Shown here piece after piece: positions 36,874 to 47,200 of a stretch of 64,000 nucleotides of DNA. Position 1 is the stretch's first letter. Each line of letters begins with the position of its first letter. Origin of the DNA: Bifidobacterium crudilactis (GTDB lineage Bacteria > Actinomycetota > Actinomycetes > Actinomycetales > Bifidobacteriaceae); contig NZ_JHAL01000002.1 of the NCBI RefSeq assembly GCF_000738005.1, forward strand, positions 928,634 through 992,633, in the 5' to 3' direction. The notes below the pieces were generated by a model. The model searched no databases. It was not told the origin of the DNA and saw only the letters and a program-made list of their open reading frames with translations. The translations under genes and the position numbers were made by a program.

Positions 36874-37353
36874 TCACTCCAATGGTTTTGCATCAAGGAT
36901 GCGGACGGATATCTCCTTGCCGTTCGGAGCCTTGTAGGAAACCTCATCCCCTGACTTGCCGCCATTGATGGCCGCTCCGATGGGCGATTCGGGGCTGATG
37001 ACATCGTAATGCGTGGCAACGGCGATATCCCGCGAACCAAGCACATAGGTCATTTTATTCCCTGCAAGCTCAAGGTCGACGACCGAGCCGTTACCCACGG
37101 TTCCAGCCTCCGGAGCCTTGAGAATCTTCGTGTTGCGCAGCTTCACGATGAGCTCGTTGATACGTCCCTCGTTCTTGCTCTGCTCCTCACGTGCAGCCTG
37201 ATAGCCACCGTTCTCGCTCAGATCTCCCTCGGCTCTGGCAGCTGCGATGCGCTCGGTGATCTCCTGACGAATCTCACCCTCGCGACGGGCAAGTTCCTGC
37301 TTGAGCTTGTCGTATGCATCCTGCGTCAGCAGAATGGTCTTTTCCTCTGCCAT
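36874..37353 (-). CDS. greA: Transcription elongation factor GreA
   Basis: 159 residues. An N-terminal coiled coil (DAYDKLKQELARREGEIRQE ... NEGRINELIVKL) that reaches the RNAP active site, with the acidic tip in AEGDLSENGGYQAAREEQ, then the FKBP-like C-terminal domain (SPESPIGAAINGGKSGDEVS). It rescues backtracked polymerase by RNA cleavage. AGGAGGAATC precedes ATG. FKBP lies upstream on the same strand but a terminator separates them. Confidence 0.96.
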   Translation of the reverse strand: MAEEKTILLTQDAYDKLKQELARREGEIRQEITERIAAARAEGDLSENGGYQAAREEQSKNEGRINELIVKLRNTKILKAPEAGTVGNGSVVDLELAGNKMTYVLGSRDIAVATHYDVISPESPIGAAINGGKSGDEVSYKAPNGKEISVRILDAKPLE

Positions 37354-37419
37354 GATTCCTCCTTGAACTATCCATTGAGGTGATAGTCTATACCTTTTGT
37401 CGACCCGAACAGCATATAG

Positions 37420-37444
37420 AAAAAAGCGCCGGATTCACCGGCGC
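37420..37444 (-). terminator. Intrinsic terminator of the FKBP gene
   Basis: On the minus strand GCGCCGG-TGAAT-CCGGCGC is followed by TTTTTT, 25 bases after the FKBP stop: the clearest Rho-independent terminator in the window. Confidence 0.93.
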
Positions 37445-37468
37445 CCAGCGTTCGGTTGAAAGTTGCGT

Positions 37469-37876
37469 TCAGCGCGTCGAAATGATGTCGATCACGAAGA
37501 CCAGAGTATCGTCGCCGCCGATGCCTGCTTGCGGGACACCCTGGGAGCCGTAGCCGTACTCCGGTGGAATGGATACCACCAGACGAGAGCCGACATTATG
37601 GCCCGGTACCGTCTGATCCCAACCTTTGATGACCTGTCCCACGCCGATGCCGAAGCTTGCCGGTTGATGCCTCTGGAAGCTCGAATCGAAGACCTCCTGC
37701 GAACCCCAGGTGACGCCGTGATAGTTCACCGTCACCGTGTCTCCCTTGCGCACCACGGGACCATTGCCTTCGACGAGCTCCACGACCTTGAGTCCGCTCG
37801 GAGCCTCTCCGTCAAACTCGATGGTCGGCTGTGCACCGAACTCGGCATTTACTGTCGGCATGCTCTGATCTGCCAT
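37469..37876 (-). CDS. FKBP-type peptidyl-prolyl isomerase
   Basis: 135 residues, no signal peptide, so cytoplasmic. Single FKBP domain: VRKGDTVTVNYHGVTW, FDSSFQRHQPASFGIGVGQV, IKGWDQTVPGHNVGSRLVVSIP and YGYGSQG contain the usual active-site Tyr, Asp, Phe and Trp. It catalyses proline isomerisation in protein folding. ATG 37876 has AAGGAGAAATA upstream. Forms its own transcription unit ending at the terminator above greA. Confidence 0.94.
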   Translation of the reverse strand: MADQSMPTVNAEFGAQPTIEFDGEAPSGLKVVELVEGNGPVVRKGDTVTVNYHGVTWGSQEVFDSSFQRHQPASFGIGVGQVIKGWDQTVPGHNVGSRLVVSIPPEYGYGSQGVPQAGIGGDDTLVFVIDIISTR

Positions 37877-37972
37877 TATTTCTCCTTCTTGGTCGCATAT
37901 GAGTGTATACGTTAGCGTTTTTCGCCGCACAATACAATTTCCAAGGCGTAATCGGTTTTCCTGCGGGTCACC

Positions 37973-38548
37973 TTAATACAGCTGTGAGTACATTGCGCTG
38001 AGATAGAAAATTCCCAGTGCCGCAAGCAACACGGTAACAGCCGTGACGACAATCAACGGGACCACACGATATGAGGCACGCGGGCTGAGAAAACGCCCCA
38101 GGGCGAAAGCGACAAAACCGATAACCGCGCAATTGAACGCCACCGCCCAGAGCTGTGACCCGGCAAGGGCCGAACCTCCCAGAGGCGTCACCAACGAGTC
38201 AAAAACCGAGGGAACGACGAAGTATCCCCAGATCAGGAAACCCACCAGACCTACAACACCGAACACCAGAGGACCAAGCCGCTCCCGAACACGTCCTGCC
38301 AGCACATCGGCAATCCACAGCAGCGCAAACCCCACGGTATAGGTGAAACCGACCGCCAGCAGACACGCCACGGCCGCCCAGGGAATCAGCGCGATGCTGT
38401 GTTGCGGAGCCATCGCCAGATAGAGCGGGGCGCATATAATCTCGAGCACGCACATGATTCCGGCGGCGATAACCGCCTGCGTCGGCATATCCGGCCATTG
38501 CCGTGATTCCCGCTCCCCCACACGATTGTGAGCTGATGTCTGCGCCAT
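37973..38548 (-). CDS. Uncharacterised membrane protein
   Basis: 191 residues with about five membrane segments (near 24-44, 56-78, 92-112, 130-150 and 163-185) and a polar 20-residue N-terminus. No known domain recognised; the spacing resembles small actinobacterial DUF membrane proteins beside fkpA/greA. GAGGTGCCGC before ATG 38548 gives the start. It lies 96 bases upstream of the FKBP start on the same strand and may be co-transcribed with it. Confidence 0.7.
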   Translation of the reverse strand: MAQTSAHNRVGERESRQWPDMPTQAVIAAGIMCVLEIICAPLYLAMAPQHSIALIPWAAVACLLAVGFTYTVGFALLWIADVLAGRVRERLGPLVFGVVGLVGFLIWGYFVVPSVFDSLVTPLGGSALAGSQLWAVAFNCAVIGFVAFALGRFLSPRASYRVVPLIVVTAVTVLLAALGIFYLSAMYSQLY

Positions 38549-39088
38549 GCGGCACCTCTTTCCGTTGATTCCGTAAACTTGGCAGGAATACGCGCAGAAG
38601 ACACGCATATTCGTCAGGTTTCATTCGTCGGATACCTGGGCGCTCGGCGGCCGGCATCAGCGAACCACAGTCAAATACTACACACCGCATATGTCGGCAC
38701 CGCCCTGGCGACCAGTCGAAAGGGTTGCACATCCCAATCAAGAGGTTCCGGTGCTTCAATGCTTGTGACACGACACCTATCCAGTGCGAAGGATACGGTG
38801 ACGCGTCGTTGTTGCCAAAGTCATCCCCTATAATCCTGGCCGGCATGCGCTACATACCCGAGCTGCCGCAATGGGGCATCCTGGTCGAGGGCAACACCAC
38901 CAACCGACCCTCATTCTGAAAGTCCCCAATGCAATCGTTCAGGGGTTTTCTCTGAGCTGTTTTTCTCTGAGTAACAGGCCATGCCATGCCACCCACGGGA
39001 AGCATGGAAATGAGACCTGCGGTCTTTTAGCCCCGTATCGTTCATGCGAAATACCATAAGCAATGACAGAAGCCCCAGGAGGTGATTG
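38549..39088. other. Gene-poor region before the RhuM remnant
   Basis: 540 bases with no credible gene, RNA or repeat. The open frames here are short and lack ribosome sites. From about 38900 the base composition becomes visibly more AT-rich, marking the edge of the foreign-looking segment that holds the RhuM remnant. Confidence 0.5.
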
Positions 39089-39664
39089 ATGAGCAGCGAA
39101 CCAACAGGTGAAATCATTCTGTATCACCAGGATGATGGAACGACAGAGATTACAGTACGCCTCGAAGATGAGACTGTTTGGCTGAGCCAACAACAAATCG
39201 CGGAGTTGTTCGGAACAACTCGTGAAAATATCACCATGCATCTTCGCAATATCTTCAACGAGGGCGAACTCGATGAAGAGGCAACCAGTAAGGATTTCTT
39301 ACAAGTTCGCAATGAGGGAAGCAGACGAGTCAACAGACATGTCATGCTCTATAACCTTGATGCCATTTTATCCGTGGGATACCGTGTGAAGTCTGCGACT
39401 GCCACTCGTTTTCGCATCTGGGCAACCGATCGGCTGCGCGATTATCTCGTCAAAGGCTATGCAGTCAATCAGCAACGCTTGGATCAGATTGGTCAGGTGG
39501 TACGGATTCTGGGTCGTGCCACGGATGAGTTGGTGTCCGGCTCGGTGGACATTCTCGCCATGTATTTGCCCGGACTGGAGCTATTGCGTGATAACTGGGT
39601 CAGGAGTCATATCGGCACTAACCAAAACGCAGTACCGGGTCACAATACAGTTCTCCAAGCATGA
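39089..39664 (+). pseudogene. RhuM-family protein, truncated
   Basis: 191 residues; the RhuM/virulence protein family usually runs to about 330. The N-terminal domain is intact: TVWLSQQQIAELFGTTRENI (helix-turn-helix-like), HLRNIFNEGELDE and YNLDAILSVGYRV. After LAMYLPGLELLRDN the reading turns to an unrelated tail VRSHIGTNQNAVPGHN and stops, so the C-terminal half is missing. The ribosome site AGGAGGTGATTG is strong. RhuM genes occur in phage- and restriction-associated islands. It lies in an AT-richer patch next to a purM remnant and a tRNA, so recent acquisition and decay is likely; a functional short product cannot be excluded. Confidence 0.75.
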
Positions 39665-39800
39665 GCGTGCACACTTCGCAATCCCAAGACTTCCGAGCCA
39701 TGGCGTCACCTAATCGCATGATTGGAACTCTCGGCATCAGGATGCCCAAGAACCACCAATCACATGTTTACCTAACATGGAACGCATCTTCCTAAAAACC

Positions 39801-40064
39801 CTACTCATCATGGTGGTATGAGATACCGAGTTCGGGGACGATGACCTCTTGTTCTCCACGCTCGACAACACCTGCATCGAATGCTTCGAATCCCGCCACA
39901 CGAGCAGTCTCAAAGACCTGGTCGACATCGTGAGGTTTGACGATGGCGACATATCCGATACCCATATTCAAGGTGTCGCAGGCTTCCTTCATGCCCATTT
40001 TCTGCTGCTCAACCATGAAGCGCAGGACCTCCGACACTTCGGGCACATGCTCATCCACGTGCTC
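39801..40064 (-). pseudogene. 3' remnant of purM (AIR synthetase)
   Basis: About 85 codons read VSEVLRFMVEQQKMGMKEAC, then a stretch ending DTLNMGIGYVAIVKPHDVDQ and ending ELGISYHHDE: the C-terminal end of phosphoribosylformylglycinamidine cyclo-ligase (NMGIGYVAIV is the conserved ATP-side signature). The rest of the gene, including its start, is missing; the frame runs straight upstream into tRNA-Leu. A complete purM must be elsewhere in this genome. Confidence 0.7.
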
Positions 40065-40086
40065 ATATATCAATGGGCAGTAAAGC

Positions 40087-40170
40087 TGGTGCCCCCGGTG
40101 GGAATCGAACCCACATGCCTTGCGGCGGCGGATTTTAAGTCCGCAGCGTCTACCATTTCGCCACGGGGGC
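40087..40170 (-). tRNA. tRNA-Leu(UAA)
   Basis: The minus strand gives acceptor GCCCCCG/CGGGGGC, anticodon loop CTTAAAA (UAA), a long variable arm (GCCGCAAGGCAT) and T arm GTGGG-TTCGATT-CCCAC; CCA is encoded (40087-40089). A canonical class II leucine tRNA, unlike the one at 271. Confidence 0.97.
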
Positions 40171-40199
40171 AGTGCGACCGACAACGGTCACCTTGAGTA

Positions 40200-41210
40200 T
40201 TATGCCACGTCCGCATCGCCTTCGAGCAGACGACGACCGCAATCGAGCACGATTCCGTCCAGCAGGCCGTGCTCACTGGCTATATACGAGTCCATAATCG
40301 TGCCCTTGGCAGCCGCGGCCTCGCTGACGCGACGTAGCACCTCATTCCAGACCAGAGCTCCACCACCGACCACATCGATTCTTCCCGGATGGATTGCGTG
40401 CAGCTCGCCGCGTTCCGCCCGGCTCATCCGCAATACCCGATTGTCGACATCCATGACCCGGTCGAAAGCGATGCGCGCTCCATCCACGCGAGCACGGTCA
40501 TAGCTGTCCAGACCCATCGCCAACGCGCTCATCGTGGTCACCGTACCAGACACCCCGATGATGGTTCCTGTCGATGCGGCATCGACATGGGTAAAAGCCT
40601 CGTCGATATGCGTGTTGATGTCCTGTTTCGCGGCTTCTATCTGCGCTTCGCTCGGAGGATCGTCGAGCAAATGGCGTTCGGTCATTCTCACCGATCCGAT
40701 ATTCATCGAGAAAGCGTCTCGAACCTTGTTCTCGGACGATGTGACTCCGTCTCCCCCGATAACGAGTTCCGTCGACCCCCCGCCAAGGTCAACCACCAGA
40801 TACGGAGGTTTGGGGTCATGTGTGGACGACAGCATGCTTGTGGCTCCCAGAAAACTCAACTCGGCCTCCTGAGAACCGGGAATGACCTCAGGACGCACTC
40901 CCAGAATGCTTTCGATACGGTCCTCGAATTCCTCGCGATTGGCAGCATCGCGGGTGGCCGAGGTGGCTACAAAGCGCAGTGCATCGACGCGGTGCCGTCC
41001 CAGGACCTCCGCGAATTCCTGAGCCGCCTCATATGCTCTGTCCAATGCATCGGCGGAAAAACGGTGCGTCTTGTCAACATCCTGCCCCAATCGAATGACC
41101 CTGAGCATTCTTGGTACGACCGGATGCAACCCCTGCTCGTCGACTTCGGCCACCATAAGACGAATCGAATTGGTTCCGCAATCGATTCCCGCCACAGTCA
41201 CTGAACTCAT
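40200..41210 (-). CDS. ppx: Ppx/GppA exopolyphosphatase family protein
   Basis: 336 residues. An actin-like ATPase fold: VAGIDCGTNSIRLMVAEVD (phosphate 1), FVATSATRDAANREEF, LVVDLGGGSTELVIG (phosphate 2) and IGVSGTVTTMSALA (adenosine-site equivalent). It hydrolyses polyphosphate or the pppGpp 5'-phosphate; the short form is the usual actinobacterial Ppx1/2 type. ATG 41210 follows GGGAGTTGGCTGT. It lies downstream of DUF501 on the same strand, the common order eno-divIC-DUF501-ppx, with a 294-base spacer that here contains a tandem repeat. Confidence 0.94.
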   Translation of the reverse strand: MSSVTVAGIDCGTNSIRLMVAEVDEQGLHPVVPRMLRVIRLGQDVDKTHRFSADALDRAYEAAQEFAEVLGRHRVDALRFVATSATRDAANREEFEDRIESILGVRPEVIPGSQEAELSFLGATSMLSSTHDPKPPYLVVDLGGGSTELVIGGDGVTSSENKVRDAFSMNIGSVRMTERHLLDDPPSEAQIEAAKQDINTHIDEAFTHVDAASTGTIIGVSGTVTTMSALAMGLDSYDRARVDGARIAFDRVMDVDNRVLRMSRAERGELHAIHPGRIDVVGGGALVWNEVLRRVSEAAAAKGTIMDSYIASEHGLLDGIVLDCGRRLLEGDADVA

Positions 41211-41421
41211 ACAGCCAACTCCCTTACCATTACGACGCCGCTCGCCACCGCGTCCGGCGATGGACCACTGTTTTGATACGTCCTTCATCTATCTGCATCA
41301 GCAGCCACACAGCCGATTCCGCCAGCAGCCGCTCACCAAGCCAAGCTGTGCTCTTCCGCCGCATCACCGTGAACTCGCATCATGATGCTTGACCGACTGC
41401 AGGTCACCTCTGAGGACATTC

Positions 41422-41519
41422 TATAGCTCACTGCCTAGAACCCAATGTCTAGAACCCAATGTCTAAAATTCACTGTCGAGTATCCAATGGCCGGAGCCCA
41501 TTGTCTAGAGCCCGCAACG
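41422..41519. repeat. 14-bp tandem repeat, seven degenerate units
   Basis: Unit TAGAACCCAATGTC appears exactly twice (41436 and 41450), with five diverged neighbours (for example TAAAATTCACTGTC, CGGAGCCCATTGTC). The array runs over the DUF501 stop codon (41505-41507), so the last codons of that gene are part of a repeat unit. Confidence 0.8.
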
Positions 41520-42047
41520 GCACACCGTGGGTGAAAACTCGTCCTCGATTTGGGACAGTACCCGGTCCCCAATCGGGTTGACTCCCTCGCCCATCACCAG
41601 GCTCTGCGCAACCAGGGCGTGGAGACACTTCACTCTGACCGGCATACCTCCGGCACTGGTTCCCTGAATATGGCTTTCGTCATCGCCCAGCCGCAAAGCC
41701 AAGGCATGTCTGAAAGCCAGATACGCCCCATGCGCTTTGACATATTCCTGAGCAATCTCGGCATCGTCGGCGAGCATATCGTTGTATCCACGCATATCCC
41801 CTTCGGCTTCCACGTGAGATACCGCCTTGACCGCCTCCGGACTGGTGAGGTAGCACGTGGTAGGAAAGGGCACAGAACCCTCCAACAGGGGTCTGGTAAT
41901 CACGGCAAGTGGGTTGCCGCAGACGCAGCGTGCGCCGACAGCAACCATTCCTCGGGGGTATCTGCCCAACTGCCGTGTCACAGTATCCACATCTTCGGGT
42001 GTTGCCGGATTCTCCAACGCCGAATCCACAAGCTCCTCGACCTTCAT
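41505..42047 (-). CDS. DUF501 domain protein
   Basis: 180 residues. The Cys-containing pattern GARCVCGNPLAVITRPLLEG with PFPTTCYLTSP, and a late VKCLHALVAQSL and CRCGL, is characteristic of DUF501, a widespread actinobacterial family of unknown function located between divIC and ppx. The conserved Cys residues suggest a metal or Fe-S site (inference). The start is ATG 42047 with GGGGTTTTG before it. Its final codons lie within a tandem repeat. 51 bases separate it from divIC upstream. Confidence 0.9.
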   Translation of the reverse strand: MKVEELVDSALENPATPEDVDTVTRQLGRYPRGMVAVGARCVCGNPLAVITRPLLEGSVPFPTTCYLTSPEAVKAVSHVEAEGDMRGYNDMLADDAEIAQEYVKAHGAYLAFRHALALRLGDDESHIQGTSAGGMPVRVKCLHALVAQSLVMGEGVNPIGDRVLSQIEDEFSPTVCRCGL

Positions 42048-42098
42048 CAAAACCCCATTCCGTAACTGCGTGCAAATCCCTCAGTACCTGATAACCGT

Positions 42099-42638
42099 CT
42101 ACTGTTGGCCGTCGTTTCCGTCACTGTCCGCGGTGCTCTTATCGTTTTTCGCAGAGTTCTTCGTGCCGCTGCCCTTATCGGCTTTTTCAAACGCCGATGC
42201 CATCTCCTGATACCAGGGCTTGTCTTCTTTGCTATCCTTGCCGGAATTGCCGCTGTTGTTAGCAGCTGCGGTACCTGTGACCGCTTCGGGGTGCAGCACC
42301 CTGATGGCCTGCTCCCCCGCGAACACGAATCCCAAACGGTCTCTAGCCTGGGCCGTGACGTAGGCGTCGTCGTTCCAACGGTTGATGTTGTTTTCCAATT
42401 CCTGCTTCTGTGCGATCAGGGAAGCCTCCTGCTTGCGCAGACTGTTGAGTTGGGAAAGATTAATGGCATAGGTGTGGAAGGTCGATACCAATTCGATAGA
42501 AGCGAGAATCACGATGATCATGGCGATGAAGAAGGAAATCGGCCCGGCAGTTCCCCTCTCCTTCGACGAGCGCGGAGGCCGCGCATCCGGAGTATGCTCG
42601 TTGCGATTCCCTGCTGCCGTTGAAGATGCCATGTTCAT
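42099..42638 (-). CDS. divIC: Septum formation initiator, DivIC/FtsB family
   Basis: 179 residues. Cytoplasmic tail, one membrane helix (FFIAMIIVILASIELVSTF, about 36-56), then a coiled coil (LNSLRKQEASLIAQKQELEN) and the DivIC end ARDRLGFVFAGEQAIRVL. The rest of the C-terminus is Ser/Asp/Lys-rich. It bridges FtsL and FtsQ in the divisome. The start (ATG 42638 or 42632) is unusual: it lies four bases after a 15-bp hairpin whose 3' arm contains the only possible ribosome site, GGCGGGTAT. Downstream of eno. Confidence 0.92.
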   Translation of the reverse strand: MNMASSTAAGNRNEHTPDARPPRSSKERGTAGPISFFIAMIIVILASIELVSTFHTYAINLSQLNSLRKQEASLIAQKQELENNINRWNDDAYVTAQARDRLGFVFAGEQAIRVLHPEAVTGTAAANNSGNSGKDSKEDKPWYQEMASAFEKADKGSGTKNSAKNDKSTADSDGNDGQQ

Positions 42639-42642
42639 GAAA

Positions 42643-42678
42643 ATACCCGCCGCACTCGACTCGGAGTGTGGCGGGTAT
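42643..42678 (-). terminator. Hairpin between eno and divIC
   Basis: On the minus strand ATACCCGCCACACTC pairs with GAGTGCGGCGGGTAT (15 bp, one wobble) around a 6-nt loop, then TTTTC and the divIC ATG. It resembles an eno terminator, but its 3' arm overlaps the divIC ribosome site, so it may also reduce divIC translation. Confidence 0.75.
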
Positions 42679-42727
42679 GCTCACAGCGGCACCGGAATCA
42701 ATCCGGTATCACCATGAATAGCCGAAG

Positions 42728-44032
<1,305 letters not shown>

Positions 44033-44175
44033 TTAAGACATGTGTGTTGTGCTGTCGGTATCCAGCGTAGTGCGTTTGTTGGACGATGACCACGCACGGG
44101 AGGAATATTCGTGTGAGCGCTCACAGCAGGTGCAGCTCGCAGTCGGCAAGCTCACTCGCATGGCCGCTTGTGCCG

Positions 44176-44274
44176 TTTGTGTAGGGATTTGGCAGAGGAC
44201 CGGCAACATGCATGCCTGAATGCCGCCATTTCCAATGGGCACATCACGAAACACGGCGACAATCCCTACACAAA
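44176..44274. repeat. R2 palindromic repeat, copy b
   Basis: 99-nt element with perfect 14-bp ends TTTGTGTAGGGATT and AATCCCTACACAAA. It lies in the eno-mfd spacer, eight bases after the mfd stop codon (reading leftward). The interior differs from copies a and c. Confidence 0.85.
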
Positions 44275-44282
44275 CACATGCC

Positions 44283-47200
44283 TCAGGAGTTTTTTCTGGG
44301 AGTCCAGGCCAAATCGTCCAGCAACTGGTTCACCCATGTCATGACTGCCGGAGAATCCATCGCCGACGAGCCAAGAGAACCAGCGAAGGGCGCGGGAATG
44401 AGCAGGGTATGCGTGACCGGACGATACTGGCATCCCGAATAGATTCGCTGCAGTCTCATCATCACCGATTCAGGCGGGTCAATGCGCGCGACACGCACGT
44501 TGCGGCCTTGAGCGATGATTTCCCCGATGCCGAGTTTCTTGGCCTTCTCCCGGAGTCTGGCGATGTCGAACAGCACTTCCAGCTCCTGCGGCGGATTCCC
44601 GTAGCGATCGGCAAGTTCCTCGCGCAAATCGTCCAGATCCTGTTCGCTGTGCGCGGCCGCAAGTTTCTGATACGCCTCAAGCCTGAGTTTGTCGGAATCG
44701 ATGTAATACACGGGGATGGACGCTTCGATCGGAAGGTCGATGCTGACCGATTCATCTTCCTGCTTGTCCGGTTCCTTGACATGCGCCACGGCCTGGGAGA
44801 CCATGCGAATGTAGAGGTCGAATCCGACGCCCTCAATATGGCCCGACTGCTCGTCACCCAGCAGATTACCGGTCCCCCTGAGCTCGAGGTCCTTCATGGC
44901 GACGTCGAAACCTGAACCCAGGGCACTGTTCTGCGCGATGGTTGCCAGACGGTCATGAGCGGTCTGGGTCATGGTTTTGGCCGGGTCATAGAGGAAGTAC
45001 GCATAGGCGCGCTCGCGTCCGCGACCCACTCGGCCACGGAGCTGATGCAACTGGCTGAGTCCGAAACGATCGGCGTGGTCGACGATCAGGGTATTGGCAT
45101 TGGAGATATCGAGACCGGTCTCGATAATCGTCGTACACACCAGGACATTGATGTCTCTGCGCCAAAAGTCACGTATGACGGCGTCGAGCTGCTTCTCCCC
45201 CATCTTGCCGTTGGCTATTCCCACCTTCGCCTCGGGTACGAGCTCGGTGATCTTCGCGGCGGTTCTGGCGATGTCCTCGACCCTGTTGTGCACGTAGAAG
45301 ACCTGGCCGCCTCTGAGCAGTTCCCTCCGCACCGCAGCGGTTACCTGCGCGTCCTCATAGGCACCCACATAGGTCAGCACCGGCAGACGGTCCTCGGGTG
45401 GCGTCGCCAGCGTGGACATCTCCCTGATTCCAGTGACCGCCATCTCCAAGGTTCTCGGAATTGGCGTGGCAGAAAGACTGAGCACATCGACATTGGTGCG
45501 CAGCGCTTTCAAGGTCTCCTTGTGTTCAACGCCGAATCGCTGCTCCTCGTCGATGATGACTAGGCCAAGGTCCTTGAACTTGATTTTAGGATTCAGCAGC
45601 TTGTGCGTGCCTATCACGATGTCGATGCCGCCGTCGGCCAGAGCCTCGGTTGTAGCCGATATTTCCTTAGCCGTCTGGAAGCGGCTCATGGCCGCGATGC
45701 GCACCGGAAAACCTTCGAAGCGTTCGGTGAAGGTCTCGAAATGCTGCTGCACCAGCAGCGTGGTAGGTACCAGAATCACCACCTGCTTGGAGTCCTGAAC
45801 CGCTTTGAAGGCGGCCCTCAGGGCTATCTCGGTTTTGCCGAACCCCACATCACCGCATATCAGCCGATCCATCGGCATGGCACGTTCCATGTCGTGCTTG
45901 ACCTCGTCGATGGTGGTCAACTGGTCCGGCGTCTCCTGGTAGGGGAAGGCATCCTCCAGTTCCTTCTGCCAAGGCGTGTCCGGACTGAATGCAAAGCCCT
46001 CCGTGCGCTGTCTCGCCGAATAGAGCTTGACCAGGTCCTCGGCTATCTGACGTACATGCTTGCGGGCCTTGGCCTTTGTCGCCGCCCAGTCGCCGCCGCC
46101 CAGCTTGTTGAGTTTGGGAACCGCCGCACCGATGTATTTACTGACCAAATCCAACTGGTCGGTGGGGATGAAGAGCTTGTCGGCTGGGGCCCCGCGCTTG
46201 CTGGGAGCGTATTCGATGACCAGATATTCGCGCTGCGCCTTGTTGGCGCCCTGCCCTACGGTGCGCTGCCGCATCTGCACGAAGCGTCCGATGCCATGCT
46301 GCTCATGCACCACGTAGTCACCTGGTTTGAGCTCCATCAGGTCAATGGCCTTACGGCGGCGTTTCGGCGTTTTCGTCTGCTGCGAGGCACTGGTGTGACC
46401 GGTGAGGTCACGTTCCGTCAGCAATGCGAGTCCGGCCTTGGCGTCGATGAACCCGTCACGGGCGAATGAACGGACAGCACGGAACTCGGTGATTCCGGTC
46501 TCATGAATCACACGTGTCAGCCTGTTCAATGTTCCTTGCGCAGGCGAGGTCACGGTCACCTGGAGTCCCGCATCGATCAAGGCTCTGATACCCGCATTCG
46601 CACGTGACTCTACGCCACGGAATTCATCGGGTTGCTCGGCGTCTATGCGAATATGCCCGGGACGCGAGGTGTCCACGCTGAAATCCGTGAGCTTCCACAG
46701 TTCCCGTTCCGAGAAGGTTATGGAGCTCAGGACCTCATCGAAATCGAGGAAACTTGCCTGATCGAAGGTTATCGGAGCACCGGAGCCATGACCGGACGCG
46801 GCCACATGCCAGCTGGCCGCCAGAAATTCATTCGCCGTTTTCGACAGGTCCTCGGCAGCCCTTCGCAGACGCTCGGGGTCGCAGAGCATCACCACTGAGT
46901 GTTTGGGCAGCAGGTCAGGGACTGAGTCGAGCTGATCGACCAAGGCAGGCAGCAAGGACTCCATTCCTTCCACCGGTATGGCCTGGGATATGGATTCAAG
47001 CATATCGTCCGCATTGGGAATCTGCCCGATGAGTTCCTTGGCGCGGGCGCGCACCCGATCGTTCAGCTGCATCTCCCTGCACGCCGTGGCCCATACGCTC
47101 GGCAGGTCGTCGCCGTAAGTACGCTGGTCCGCGGCGTTGAACTCTTTGATGCCGTCTACCTCGTCGCCGAAGAATTCGATGCGAAGCGGGTGAGGGGCCG

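Noticed and set aside
39665..39800. Attachment-site repeat of the tRNA-Leu 3' end
   Set aside because: I could not find a clear second copy of the tRNA 3' sequence in the nearby bases.
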